Shown here piece by piece: positions 16,186 through 25,500 of a stretch of 64,000 bases of DNA; the stretch's first letter is position 1, and each line of letters opens with the position of its first letter. The stretch is from NCBI GenBank assembly GCA_900540985.1, contig UQIC01000004.1:1-64000 (forward strand), written 5' to 3'. Source of the stretch: an uncultured Collinsella sp. (GTDB lineage: Bacteria > Actinomycetota > Coriobacteriia > Coriobacteriales > Coriobacteriaceae). A program made the position numbers and the translations under genes. Below the pieces are notes generated by a model, which did not search any database, was not told the DNA's origin, and saw only the letters and a program-made list of their open reading frames with translations.

Positions 16186-16288
16186 CTACGCGCCCTGGCG
16201 ATGTTGAATTGGTGCCTTGCTCCTGTGGGGCCGTGGCGATGTTATGCTCTAACCTCGATTGTTTGAATTGCTTCGAAAAGAGGATGCC

Positions 16289-17443
16289 GTGATCTGCCCG
16301 CATTGCCTTAAGACTATCGAGGACGGCGCCTCGTTCTGCCCCTACTGCAACGCCTATGTGGGTCCGGGCGATGGTCCCGAGCACACCGAGTTCGTGTTCT
16401 GTGAGGGCTGCGGTGCCCGTCTTTCTCCGCATGACCGCACGTGCCCAAAATGCGGACGCCCCGCGCCGGGCATCCTTTCCGAGGACGCGGCCGCATCCGA
16501 CCTGGCCGCAGGACGCACGGCCGGCTTTCCGCGCCTGACGCAGGAGCAGATCGATATCGAGGTGCCCCACGCGCCGGCATCTGCCGCCGCGGTGCTCTCC
16601 GACGCGGCCGACCCCAACGAGACCTGCGTGCTGCCTGCCTTCGATAAGGACTTTGGCATCCCCAAGGTCGATATCCCCACGCCGGTGTCCCTGCGCGATG
16701 ATGCCCAGCCCAAAAAGCAAAAGCCCAAGCGCAAGGTCCACCCCGACGAGGACGCTTATCACAAGCACAAGCGCCATATCCCCAAACCTCTCATCGTCAT
16801 CGTGGTGCTCGCCGCCGCGTGCGGTGGTGCCTATTGGTTTGTGACTGCCGATCCCATGGGCGTCATGCCCGGCTTCTACGACCAGTTTGGCCAGGCCGCC
16901 AAGACCACCTTCCCGTCGCGCCAAAAGGGCGAGGCCACCGAGAAAGAGTCCAAGCAAGAGGATGCGTCCGAGGTCGTTCAGGAGGAGACCGTCTTAACCG
17001 ACGACCAGCTCTACACCAGGCTCGACGGCCTGTATCAGACCATCGTGTCGTACAGCGACGAGGATCAGATCGGCGAGGTCATCGATTCGTTTAATAACGG
17101 CTATCTGCGTACACCGCTCTCCACCCGCCAGGAGCTGTCGCAGAGCGCCTATGCCCTGCGCGATCAGATTAAAAAGACCCAGGACGAGCTCAACAATCTC
17201 AAGGTTCAGGACGACACGGTCTATGCTGAGGACATCGATCATCTAAAGCAGCTTGCCCAGTGGATGTACGAGCGTGTCGACGTGATCTGTCAGAGCTGGG
17301 ATATCTCGCTGTCCATTCCCGACGGCGAGTCGCTGAGCGCCCGTCAGAGCGAGATTCTGGCGCCCATCGCACAAGGCGGCAACAGCGCGCTTAACCAGTA
17401 CGACGCCAACGTGAGCGCCTGGAGGCCGCAGCAGCGTTCGTAA
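16289..17443 (+). CDS. double zinc-ribbon single-pass membrane protein of unknown function
   Basis: The protein has 384 residues from GTG 16289, 5 bases after AGAGG. Two zinc-ribbon modules open it: Cys3/6/17/20 (CPHC...CPYC) and Cys38/41/52/55 (CEGC...CPKC). A low-complexity acidic linker and a Lys/His-rich stretch (about 141-165) follow, then one membrane segment near 166-186. The outer C-terminal domain of about 200 residues is helical and coiled-coil-like (LRDQIKKTQDELNNLKVQ). This layout resembles zinc_ribbon_2 proteins of Actinobacteria, but I cannot assign a function. A weak -10-like TATGCT is at 16243-16248. The cyclophilin gene follows under its own promoter. Confidence 0.75.
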   Translation: MICPHCLKTIEDGASFCPYCNAYVGPGDGPEHTEFVFCEGCGARLSPHDRTCPKCGRPAPGILSEDAAASDLAAGRTAGFPRLTQEQIDIEVPHAPASAAAVLSDAADPNETCVLPAFDKDFGIPKVDIPTPVSLRDDAQPKKQKPKRKVHPDEDAYHKHKRHIPKPLIVIVVLAAACGGAYWFVTADPMGVMPGFYDQFGQAAKTTFPSRQKGEATEKESKQEDASEVVQEETVLTDDQLYTRLDGLYQTIVSYSDEDQIGEVIDSFNNGYLRTPLSTRQELSQSAYALRDQIKKTQDELNNLKVQDDTVYAEDIDHLKQLAQWMYERVDVICQSWDISLSIPDGESLSARQSEILAPIAQGGNSALNQYDANVSAWRPQQRS

Positions 17444-17479
17444 TTTGTTGCCCTCCGGCGGCATAACCTGCGTGCGCAA

Positions 17480-17509
17480 TTGATGGAAGCCCGTGCTTAT
17501 TGCTACAAT
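17480..17509 (+). promoter_or_regulatory. promoter for the cyclophilin gene
   Basis: -35 TTGATG (17480-17485) and -10 TACAAT (17504-17509) have an 18-base spacer. The expected start lies about 35 bases before the ATG at 17549. Confidence 0.65.
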
Positions 17510-17548
17510 TCGTACAAATATGCTTTAAACGCACGAGGAAGGAACCAC

Positions 17549-18091
17549 ATGTTTGGTTTTAAGAAAGAGCTCTATACGCCCGAGTACCAGCTCGTCGGTG
17601 ACGAGTGCGCGGTGATCGAGACGTCGAAGGGCACCATCAAGGTCAAGTTTGACGGTGAGGGCGCCCCCATCCATGTGGCGAACTTCTGCGAGCTTTCCAC
17701 GATGGGCTTCTATGACGGCCTTAAGTTCCATCGCTATGTGCCCGGCTTTGTGATCCAGGGCGGCGACCCCAATACCCGCGATATGTCCGGCGCCGACGTC
17801 GCTGCCGGCCTTGAGGGCCCCGACGGCATGCCCGGTACCGGCGGCCCCGGCTACTGCATCAAGGGCGAGTTTGCCACCAATCCGCGCAACAGCCATGTTG
17901 ACGGCGCGCTTGCCATGGCCCGCTCCATGGATCCCGATTCCGCGGGCTCGCAGTTCTACTTCTGCCTAGGTGCCCAGCACAACCTCGATTCCGGTTACAC
18001 CGTTTTTGGTACCACGGTCGAGGGCCTCGATGTGATTTCGCAGCTGCGTGCCGGCGACGAGATCGTCCATGTCGAGATCGTTCACGAGTAA
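17549..18091 (+). CDS. cyclophilin-type peptidyl-prolyl cis-trans isomerase
   Basis: The protein has 180 residues from ATG 17549 behind AGGAAGGAA; an upstream frame to 17480 overlaps the promoter. The cyclophilin core is plain: ANFCELSTMGFYDGLKFHRYVPGFVIQGGDP with the catalytic Arg, then GALAMARSMDPDSAGSQFYFCLG and GYTVFGTTVEGLDVI. No signal peptide or membrane anchor is visible, so it probably works in the cytoplasm, speeding proline isomerisation in folding proteins. The TPR membrane protein starts 11 bases downstream and is probably co-transcribed. Confidence 0.92.
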   Translation: MFGFKKELYTPEYQLVGDECAVIETSKGTIKVKFDGEGAPIHVANFCELSTMGFYDGLKFHRYVPGFVIQGGDPNTRDMSGADVAAGLEGPDGMPGTGGPGYCIKGEFATNPRNSHVDGALAMARSMDPDSAGSQFYFCLGAQHNLDSGYTVFGTTVEGLDVISQLRAGDEIVHVEIVHE

Positions 18092-18102
18092 AGGGGACTT
18101 CC

Positions 18103-19407
18103 TTGAATAGCCAGCTGATCCAACAGGGCCGCGCCGCTTACCGCGCGGGTGATTTTTCCGCTGCAGCCCAGATGCTTGGGGCGGCAAAGACTCCCGATGA
18201 GATTATGGGCGAGGCCGATCACCTTCGTGGCAACGCCTTGATGCACCTGGGCATGTATGCCGAGGCCGCCGAGGCCTATGCCGCCGCCCTCAACGACGGC
18301 ACTTACGGCAAGCGCGGCGCGCTGCTCACCAACCGCGGCAAGGCGCTCGCCGCCGTGGGCGACTACACGACGGCCGCTCAGGCGTTCTCTGCTGCTACGC
18401 AGGATGCTTCCTATGCCACGCCGTTCAAGGCCTATCTGGGGCTGGGCAATGCGCTGTTCCAGTCGGGCGACTATGCCAATGCGGGAACCGCCTTCCGTCA
18501 GGCTGCCATCGACGGCGCCAATCCGGCCCCTGCCGCCGCACTCGGCGAGCTCGGTCGTTGCTTCATTAAGCTCGGCCGTCCGGCGGATGCCGTGGAGACC
18601 TACCGTACGGCTATCGACTTTGCCGGTCCCCGTGACGACACGCGCGCGCTCAACGCCGGCATGGGTCAGGCGCTTTCTGCCGCCGGCCGTCCCTCCGACG
18701 CACTCGACGCCTTTAACGCCGCTACTGCCGATGGCATCTACCAGCTCACTTCCGAGCAGGCCGATGAGCTTGCCCGCGTGCACGATTCGCTTGCCGCACT
18801 GTCTGCCCAGACGGCTATGGCCACGGCTCCGGCGCCCGCGATGGACGCTCCTGCCGTCGATCCGCTCGATCCTACGGGCGCGACCGGTCAGTTTATGCCC
18901 GATCCCTCGGACACCGGCTTCTTTACGCTGTCCGAGTCCGAGATGGTCCAGCAGGACCGTCAGGATCGTAAACAGGCCAAGGTCCGTCGTCGCCATCGCC
19001 ACACGGGTCTCAAAGTCTTCATCGTGCTGCTTCTGCTCATTTTGATTGCCGCGGGCGGTCTGGGCTTTGCCTACACGCGCGGCTTTGGCTTCCCGTCTCA
19101 GGAGTCTGTCGTTACCGATCTGTTCCAGGCTGCCGGCGACGGTGACACCGCAAAGGCCGAGTCTTGCCTGGCCTCGAGCCTGTCCGAGGACGCCAAGTCG
19201 ATGATCATCTCCTCGATTCCGCAGGGCGCCACCGTGTCCGTCGAGGGCATGGATCAGTCCATGACCGAGACGACCGCCAAGGTCAAGGCTTCGCTGTCCA
19301 AGGGCGGCGAGCAGGAGTACACCGTCAAATTCGTGCGCTCCGATAACCATATCGGCTGGGCCGTTTCCTCGCTCGATATGGATTTCTCGGCTGCTGACAA
19401 CCAGTAG
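18103..19407 (+). CDS. TPR-repeat single-pass membrane protein with outer C-terminal domain
   Basis: The protein has 434 residues from TTG 18103 behind AGGGGA. Residues 1-235 are five or more tetratricopeptide-like helical repeats (for example AAYRAGDFSAAAQML, ALMHLGMYAEAAEAYAAAL, ALFQSGDYANAGTAFRQA, CFIKLGRPADAVETYRTAI). A Pro/Ala linker and a basic RRRHRH stop lead to one membrane segment (about 303-325). About 105 outer residues then follow, resembling small lipoprotein-like NTF2/DUF4878 domains. It probably gathers cytoplasmic partners at the membrane. Its partner is unknown; the cyclophilin immediately upstream is a candidate by operon position only. Confidence 0.75.
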   Translation: MNSQLIQQGRAAYRAGDFSAAAQMLGAAKTPDEIMGEADHLRGNALMHLGMYAEAAEAYAAALNDGTYGKRGALLTNRGKALAAVGDYTTAAQAFSAATQDASYATPFKAYLGLGNALFQSGDYANAGTAFRQAAIDGANPAPAAALGELGRCFIKLGRPADAVETYRTAIDFAGPRDDTRALNAGMGQALSAAGRPSDALDAFNAATADGIYQLTSEQADELARVHDSLAALSAQTAMATAPAPAMDAPAVDPLDPTGATGQFMPDPSDTGFFTLSESEMVQQDRQDRKQAKVRRRHRHTGLKVFIVLLLLILIAAGGLGFAYTRGFGFPSQESVVTDLFQAAGDGDTAKAESCLASSLSEDAKSMIISSIPQGATVSVEGMDQSMTETTAKVKASLSKGGEQEYTVKFVRSDNHIGWAVSSLDMDFSAADNQ

Positions 19408-19429
19408 TGACCTTATGGGATTTAGCTTT

Positions 19430-19463
19430 GCCCGGCGCTTCACCGCAAGTGAGGTGCCGGGCT
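19430..19463 (+). other. GC-rich inverted repeat between the TPR gene and mreB
   Basis: GCCCGGC...CTTCAC pairs with GTGAGG..GCCGGGC, with small bulges. No T-run follows, so it is a weak terminator at best. A -10-like TATGAT lies at 19472-19477, 40 bases before mreB. Confidence 0.4.
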
Positions 19464-19522
19464 TGCGCTAGTATGATGAGCTAGTAGTTTTCCAGCAATC
19501 ATCCAACACATCAGGAGTTGCG

Positions 19523-20566
19523 TTGTTTTCTTTGATGGATATGTTCTTCGGTAGCTATGCGGGCGATCTTGCCATCGACCTCGGCACCGCAAATACGCTT
19601 GTCTCCGTGCGCGGCAAGGGCATCGTCATCCGCGAGCCCTCCGTCGTCGCCATCGACAAGAACGACGAGCGCATTCTGGCGGTCGGTATCGAGGCAAAGC
19701 GCATGCTCGGCCGTACGCCCGGCAACATCGTGGCCGTTCGTCCCCTGAAGGACGGTGTCATCGCCGACTTCGACGTTACCGAGGCCATGCTCCGCTACTT
19801 TATCGACAAGGCTTCCGAGAAGCGCTATCCGTGGACCCCGCGTCCGCGCGTTGTCGTCTGCGTTCCCTCCGGCGTCACGTCGGTCGAGAAGCGTGCCGTA
19901 TTTGAGGCCACGATCCAGGCCGGCGCTCGCCAGGCCTACCTGATCGAGGAGCCCATGGCTGCCGCTATCGGCGCCGACCTGCCCGTCGAGGAGCCCACCG
20001 GCTCCATGGTCATCGACATCGGTGGCGGTACCACCGAGGTCGCCGTTATCGCTATGGGCGGTATCGTCGTCTCGCAGTCCATCCGTATTGCCGGCGACGA
20101 GTTCGATCAGGCCATCCTCACGCACGTTCGCGATGCCTACAACCTGGCCATCGGCGAGCGTACGGCAGAGGACATTAAGATCAAGGTCGGCTCCGCCGTG
20201 CCGCTCAAGGACGAGCTCGATGTCGAGGTCAACGGCCGCGACGTGATCACCGGTCTGCCCAAGACCGTGCGCATCGAGAGCGAGGAGATTCGTCGCGCAC
20301 TCAATAAGCCACTCGACGAGATGGCCAAGGCCGTCAAGGACGCACTCGACGCTACGCCTCCCGATCTCGCCTCGGACCTTATGTACTACGGCATTTTGCT
20401 GACCGGTGGCGGCGCGCTGCTGCGCGGTCTCGACGTGCGCCTGCGCGATGAGACCGGCGTTTCGGTCAACGTCAGCCCCACGGCGCTCGATAACGTTGTT
20501 AACGGCTGTGCCCGCGTGCTCGAGGCCAATGCGTTTGATGGCGGCTTCGTCCAGACCAATGCTTAA
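19523..20566 (+). CDS. mreB: rod shape-determining actin homologue MreB
   Basis: The protein has 347 residues from TTG 19523, 5 bases after AGGAG. The actin-fold nucleotide motifs are present: phosphate-1 DLAIDLGTANTLV, phosphate-2 VIDIGGGTTEVAVI and adenosine LTGGGALLRGLD. MreB polymers lie under the membrane and guide side-wall peptidoglycan synthesis. It heads the cluster mreB-mreC-mreD-PBP2-rodA, a complete elongasome core. Gaps between the genes are 5-21 bases, so one transcript is likely. Confidence 0.96.
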   Translation: MFSLMDMFFGSYAGDLAIDLGTANTLVSVRGKGIVIREPSVVAIDKNDERILAVGIEAKRMLGRTPGNIVAVRPLKDGVIADFDVTEAMLRYFIDKASEKRYPWTPRPRVVVCVPSGVTSVEKRAVFEATIQAGARQAYLIEEPMAAAIGADLPVEEPTGSMVIDIGGGTTEVAVIAMGGIVVSQSIRIAGDEFDQAILTHVRDAYNLAIGERTAEDIKIKVGSAVPLKDELDVEVNGRDVITGLPKTVRIESEEIRRALNKPLDEMAKAVKDALDATPPDLASDLMYYGILLTGGGALLRGLDVRLRDETGVSVNVSPTALDNVVNGCARVLEANAFDGGFVQTNA

Positions 20567-20587
20567 TTTCCAAAAGGTGGATTCCAT

Positions 20588-21586
20588 TTGGCACGATCTT
20601 CGGGTTTCTCCACAAATCTGAATACCAAGCGACAATCAACGGGTATGCGCCCGTTGATTGTTTTCAGCCTGATTTCGGTGTTGCTGCTCACGTTTTACAT
20701 CCGCGAGGGCGAGGCAGGACCGATTCATGCCGTGCGTTCGGGCGTAACGACGATTACCTCGCCGGTGCGCTTTGTGGGTTCGGCTGTGGCGGCTCCCTTC
20801 AATGCGATCGGCAACGTGTTCTCTAACCTTACGGCGTCGCAGGACACGCTTGACGAGCTTAAGAAGCAAAACGAGGAACTGACCTCTAAGGTTGCTGAGC
20901 TCTCCGAGGCTCAAAAGACCGCTGAGCGTCTGGAGGGGCTGGTCGGCCTGCAGTCGACCTACAACCTCAAATCGACCGCTGCTCGTATTGTCGGTGCCTC
21001 TGGCGATGCCTGGACCTCGACCGTAACCATTGACAAGGGCTCTGCCGACGGCCTTACCATCAACATGCCTGTGACGAGTTCGGCCGGTGTTATCGGCCAG
21101 ATCATCGAAGTCTCGGCCAAGACGTCCACCGTGCGCCTGATCGGCGACGAGAACTCGGGCGTGTCCGCCATGGTGCAGGACACGCGCGCCCAGGGTATGC
21201 TGCAGGGTCAGGCTGACGGCACGCTGCGTCTTGAGTACGTGAGCGTCGACTCCGATGTTAAGGTTGGCGATATCATCGTGACCTCTGGCATCGGTGGCGT
21301 GTTCCCCAAGGGCCTTCCGCTTGGCACCGTCTCGTCGGTTGAGAAATCGGCAAACGATGTGTACTACACCATTGTGGTGCGCGCTCAGACGACGGCCGAG
21401 AACAACGAGGAAGTGCTGGTCATTACCTCGCTGACCGACGAACAGTCGGCCTCGGATGAGGACGTGAGCGCCGCTAATAGCACGCCGCAGGGAACGTCGC
21501 GCGATGCTGCGACCAAGACGAAGGACGAGAGCTCGGATGACAGTTCCGACACGTCCGAGACGACCGATTCCGGCTCGAACGAATAG
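20588..21586 (+). CDS. mreC: cell shape-determining protein MreC
   Basis: The protein has 332 residues from TTG 20588 behind AAAGGTGG. One membrane segment (about 21-37) is followed by a coiled coil (about 82-123, LDELKKQNEELTSKVAELSEAQ). The beta-domain follows, with DGLTINMPVTSSAGVIGQI, LIGDENSGVSAMVQDTR and SGIGGVFPKGLPLGTV. The last 60 residues are Ser/Thr/Asp-rich and probably disordered outside the membrane, longer than in E. coli MreC. It links MreB filaments with PBP2 and RodA. Confidence 0.93.
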   Translation: MARSSGFSTNLNTKRQSTGMRPLIVFSLISVLLLTFYIREGEAGPIHAVRSGVTTITSPVRFVGSAVAAPFNAIGNVFSNLTASQDTLDELKKQNEELTSKVAELSEAQKTAERLEGLVGLQSTYNLKSTAARIVGASGDAWTSTVTIDKGSADGLTINMPVTSSAGVIGQIIEVSAKTSTVRLIGDENSGVSAMVQDTRAQGMLQGQADGTLRLEYVSVDSDVKVGDIIVTSGIGGVFPKGLPLGTVSSVEKSANDVYYTIVVRAQTTAENNEEVLVITSLTDEQSASDEDVSAANSTPQGTSRDAATKTKDESSDDSSDTSETTDSGSNE

Positions 21587-21591
21587 GGGGC

Positions 21592-22164
21592 ATGTCCATG
21601 GATCTACACGAGCAGGGGATGAGCTCCCGTACGTTTGTAATCGCCGCCATCGTGTGCGTGCTGCTGCAGGCAGGCCTGGCACCGCAGATCTCCATTGCGG
21701 GCGGTCGCGTCAACTTCATGATTATCCTGGTGTGCTTAAGCGTGTTCTCGGGCGACCCGACCCGTGCCGTCGTGTGCGGTTTTTGCAGCGGCTTGTTCTA
21801 TGACCTGTCCGCTGCCGTGCCGGTGGGCGTTATGTCGCTCCTGCTGACCGTGGGTTCTTTTGCCCTGGTGCACAGCGCCGTCGGTCAGGCGGGCGGTACC
21901 CCGAGTGCGCGCGGCGTCACTGTGGGCGCCTTTGCGCTCGTCATTAATGTGATCTACAGCATCATCTTGCTGTTTATGGGTTTGGAGACGAGCTTTGTCG
22001 TGGCGATCTTCGGCCATGCGCTGCCGTCCTCGATCCTGACGGGTCTGGTTGCCATTCCGTTTTTGATGTCCGGCGTCGTGCCGCAGTCCGGCTATGGATT
22101 CTCCGCACGTGGCGGACGCCAGGCGGGTATGCGCTTTAAGCCCAAGACCCGCAAGCTCAAATAG
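21592..22164 (+). CDS. mreD: rod shape-determining membrane protein MreD
   Basis: The protein has 190 residues with about five or six hydrophobic segments. The PQISIAGGRVNFMIILVCLSVFSGDPTRAVVCGFCSGLFYDL stretch is characteristic of MreD. It starts 5 bases after mreC with a GGGGG site. It has low sequence conservation, so position between mreC and the PBP2 gene is part of the support. The C-terminus is basic and cytoplasmic. Confidence 0.85.
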   Translation: MSMDLHEQGMSSRTFVIAAIVCVLLQAGLAPQISIAGGRVNFMIILVCLSVFSGDPTRAVVCGFCSGLFYDLSAAVPVGVMSLLLTVGSFALVHSAVGQAGGTPSARGVTVGAFALVINVIYSIILLFMGLETSFVVAIFGHALPSSILTGLVAIPFLMSGVVPQSGYGFSARGGRQAGMRFKPKTRKLK

Positions 22165-22176
22165 GGGGGGCCGTAG

Positions 22177-24246
22177 ATGTCTTCCCAGTTGACGGTTATT
22201 ATCGCCGGTATCGTGCTGATTGTGGCCATCGTGGTCGCGCTGGTCATCATGCGTCGTGGCGATTCCCGTTTTACCTACGATACGCAGCATGGAACGGCCC
22301 CGCGCGCCACCGAGGGCGAGGGCAATACCGCGGCGACCGCCTTTAAGGGCCGCTTTTCCATCCTCACCACGGGTGTGGGTGCGATGTTTGCGGCACTTGC
22401 CGTCAAGCTGTGGGGCATGCAGATGGTCTCGTCGGACTATTACGAGAAGCAGGCCAATAGTAATCAGACTCGCACCGTTACCACACCCGCTGTGCGCGGC
22501 CGCATCCTCGACCGCAATGGCGTGGCGCTTGTCCAGAACCGTCCTTCACTTGCTGTCGTGGCCTACCGCGATCTTGCCGAGGATGAGGTTCTGGTTCGCC
22601 ATCTTGCCAACGTGCTTGGAATGCCTTACGTGGCGGTCCTTCGCAATATTCAGGACAATACAGAGGGCGCTCAGAGCCTGCATACCATCGCGACGGACGT
22701 CCGTCGCTCCACGGTTGCCTATATTCAGGAACATGCCGGCGAGTTCCCGGGCGTCAAGATTGCCGAGCGTACCGAGCGCCAGTATCCATATGGCGAGACG
22801 GCATGCCATATCTTGGGCTATACCGGCACCATTACCTCCGAGCAGCTCGAGGCCCAGAATAAGAAAACCTCTGGCGATGATGATGCTTCTGCTGGCAAGA
22901 TTACGTACCAGTCGGGCGATATCGTGGGCCAGGCGGGCGTTGAGAGCTACTACGAAAACCTGCTGCAGGGTATTCGTGGCGAGCAGACCGTCAAGGTCGA
23001 TGCCTCGGGCAATGTGACCGGTCAGGCCGGCGCCGTGCCCGCGAAGGCCGGCTCCGATATTAAGCTCACGCTCGACCTTAAGATTCAACAGGCCTGTGAG
23101 ACGGCGCTAGCGAGCGCTATCGAGCTTGCCAAGACTACTGGCTACAGCAATGCCGGCAACGGCGCTGTAGTGTGTCTCGATCCCAACAATGGCGAGATCC
23201 TGGGCATGGCGAGCCAGCCCAAGTTCGATCCGTCCGTCTTCATCGGCGGCGTCTCAAATGACGTGTGGACCGAGCTCAATGATGACAAGGGTTCGCACCC
23301 GCTGCTCAACCGCGCCATTAGCGGACAGTACATGTCGGCTTCGACCATCAAGCCGCTCTCGGCACTGGCCGGTCTTGAGTTTGGAACCTACACGTCGGGG
23401 CAGACGACCAACTGCACGGGCTATTGGACGGGTCTGGGCAAGTCGTGGGGCAAGTACTGCTGGCTGCATTCCGGCCACGGCACCATGACGCTGCAGTCGG
23501 GTATCGCCAACTCGTGCGACCCCGTCTTCTACGACATGGGCAAGGCGTTCTTTTATGACGAGAAACATTCCGAGGGCCTGCAGGAGGTCTTTCGTCGCTG
23601 GGGCCTAGGCAAGACCTGCGGTATCGATCTGCCGAGTGAGGGCGCGGGCCGTATTCCCGATGCCGAGTGGAAAGAGTCGTACTTCACCGACGCCTCTGCC
23701 GAGGACCGCAAGTGGAATGCCGGCGATATGACCAACATTGCCATCGGTCAGGGTGACATTCTGGTGACGCCCCTGCAGATGGCGTGTGCCTATATGGGTC
23801 TTGCCAACGGCGGCAAACAGTACGTGCCTCACGTGTTTTTGTCTGCCGTGTCGCGCGATGGCGACGGCGATGCCTATAAGTACAACGGCAAGGGCAAGAA
23901 GAAGCGCTTGGTGGCCAAGATCAACAGAGATTCGGATTTGGCTCTTGTTCGCAACGGCATGCACGACGTGATTTACACGGCATCGACGTCCCTGGCGGCG
24001 CACTTTGGCACCCTGACGCCGCAGGTATACGGCAAGTCGGGCACGGGCGAGAAAAGCGGCGAGGACGAATACGCGTGGTTCTGCGCCTATGCACCGGCCG
24101 ATGACCCCAAGTATGTCATCGCTACTGTCCTGGAGCAGGGCGGCGGCGGCTCAGATACCGCGATGCATGTCGTGCGCGACGTGCTCGGCGTGATTTATGA
24201 CGAGCCCGATACCTCTTCGGCCTCGGGCGATTCTTCGGTTCGATAG
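22177..24246 (+). CDS. mrdA: penicillin-binding protein 2 (class B transpeptidase of the elongasome)
   Basis: The protein has 689 residues from ATG 22177. The dimerisation region contains RGRILDRNGVALVQNRPS. The transpeptidase domain has the SxxK box SASTIKP (about residue 389), second box SCD in ANSCDPVFY as in PBP2 rather than PBP3, and KSGTGE as the third box. It cross-links side-wall peptidoglycan outside the membrane. Two hydrophobic stretches precede the catalytic part (about 5-26 and 61-82), where one anchor is usual; if both span the membrane the N-terminus is outside. It is followed by rodA after 9 bases. Confidence 0.92.
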   Translation: MSSQLTVIIAGIVLIVAIVVALVIMRRGDSRFTYDTQHGTAPRATEGEGNTAATAFKGRFSILTTGVGAMFAALAVKLWGMQMVSSDYYEKQANSNQTRTVTTPAVRGRILDRNGVALVQNRPSLAVVAYRDLAEDEVLVRHLANVLGMPYVAVLRNIQDNTEGAQSLHTIATDVRRSTVAYIQEHAGEFPGVKIAERTERQYPYGETACHILGYTGTITSEQLEAQNKKTSGDDDASAGKITYQSGDIVGQAGVESYYENLLQGIRGEQTVKVDASGNVTGQAGAVPAKAGSDIKLTLDLKIQQACETALASAIELAKTTGYSNAGNGAVVCLDPNNGEILGMASQPKFDPSVFIGGVSNDVWTELNDDKGSHPLLNRAISGQYMSASTIKPLSALAGLEFGTYTSGQTTNCTGYWTGLGKSWGKYCWLHSGHGTMTLQSGIANSCDPVFYDMGKAFFYDEKHSEGLQEVFRRWGLGKTCGIDLPSEGAGRIPDAEWKESYFTDASAEDRKWNAGDMTNIAIGQGDILVTPLQMACAYMGLANGGKQYVPHVFLSAVSRDGDGDAYKYNGKGKKKRLVAKINRDSDLALVRNGMHDVIYTASTSLAAHFGTLTPQVYGKSGTGEKSGEDEYAWFCAYAPADDPKYVIATVLEQGGGGSDTAMHVVRDVLGVIYDEPDTSSASGDSSVR

Positions 24247-24255
24247 GAGGTTGCG

Positions 24256-25482
24256 ATGGATTTTTCTCCGGCGGATCTGTTCCGTTCAACCAAGACCGGC
24301 TCTCGCAGCAGCCTGGACCGTGTCAACAAGCAACTTTCGGCCTCGCGCGGCACGTTTCGCCAAAAGGTGCATATCGGTGTGCTCGTGGCTACTGTGGCGC
24401 TCGTCGCCTACGGTGCCATCATTATCTGGTCGGCTTCGCAGTTTAAGGCCGATGCTTCGTTCTCACGCCATCTGCTGGGAATTGGCATCGGAGCGGTGCT
24501 GGCGGTGCTCGTCTGGCGAACCGACCTGCGCGGTATTTCCAATTTCTCGACGGCGTTGCTCGTCATCGACCTGATCGTGATTTTCTCGCCCAAGATTCCG
24601 GGTCTGTCCTATACGGGCGGTCTGGGCATGACGGGCTGGATCAAGATTCCCGGTATCGGCTTGACGTTCCAGCCGGTTGAGCTTGCCAAGCTCATCACCA
24701 TCTTCTTTATTGCTACGCTTGGCTCGCAGTATAACGGTCGCATCGATACCGTTCGTGACTACGTCAAGCTCTGCGGCATGCTGTCCATTCCGTTTTTGGC
24801 CGTCGTTGCCATGGGCGACCTGGGCTCGGGCCTGGTCGTGCTGGTTTCGGGCGCCATCGTCATTTGTATGAGCGGTGCACGCCGCGAATGGGTGCTGTCG
24901 ACCCTGGCCCTGCTCGTGGGCTTGGTGGCCCTCGTTCTGGCGCTCGATTCGGTCTTTGATTCGTTGCTCGGCCACGATGTGCTCATCAAGCAGTATCAGA
25001 TGAACCGTCTGACGGTCTTTATCGACCCCGATAATGCCGATTCGGACGATGCCTACAACCTGCAGCAGTCGCTTATCGCCGTTGGCTCGGGCGGCTTCTT
25101 TGGTAAGGGTTTGGGCCATGCGACGCAGTCGGCCGGCGGCTTTCTGCCTGAGTTCCACACCGACTTCGTCTTCGCCTTCCTGTCTGAGACCTTTGGCTTT
25201 TGCGGTTCCTTTTTGCTCCTGTGCCTCTACGTGCTGCTGATCTTTTCGACGATTCGCGTCGCCTTTAAGTGTGAGTCGCTGTTTTTGCGTCTTTCGTGTG
25301 TGGGCATCGTTGGCATGTGGGCGTTCCAGACCTTCGAAAACATCGGCATGTGCATCGGCATGATGCCGATTACCGGTATTCCGCTACCGTTTATTAGCTT
25401 CGGTTCGTCTTCGATGATGATCCAGCTGCTGACGGTGGGTATCGTACAATCCATATGGCGGCATCGTTCGGGCGCCGCGTAA
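24256..25482 (+). CDS. rodA: peptidoglycan glycosyltransferase RodA (SEDS family)
   Basis: The protein has 408 residues with ten membrane segments. Family markers are GWIKIPGIGLTFQPVELAKL, GDLGSGLVVLVSGAI, YQMNRLTVFIDPDNADSDDAYNLQQSLIAVGSGGFFGKGLG, FLPEFHTDFVFAFLSETFGF and the C-terminal MMPITGIPLPFISFGSSSMM. It polymerises lipid II into glycan strands with PBP2. A cytoplasmic N-terminal extension of about 40 residues precedes the first membrane span. Confidence 0.93.
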   Translation: MDFSPADLFRSTKTGSRSSLDRVNKQLSASRGTFRQKVHIGVLVATVALVAYGAIIIWSASQFKADASFSRHLLGIGIGAVLAVLVWRTDLRGISNFSTALLVIDLIVIFSPKIPGLSYTGGLGMTGWIKIPGIGLTFQPVELAKLITIFFIATLGSQYNGRIDTVRDYVKLCGMLSIPFLAVVAMGDLGSGLVVLVSGAIVICMSGARREWVLSTLALLVGLVALVLALDSVFDSLLGHDVLIKQYQMNRLTVFIDPDNADSDDAYNLQQSLIAVGSGGFFGKGLGHATQSAGGFLPEFHTDFVFAFLSETFGFCGSFLLLCLYVLLIFSTIRVAFKCESLFLRLSCVGIVGMWAFQTFENIGMCIGMMPITGIPLPFISFGSSSMMIQLLTVGIVQSIWRHRSGAA

Positions 25483-25500
25483 CCGCTGGAGGGGTTTGCT

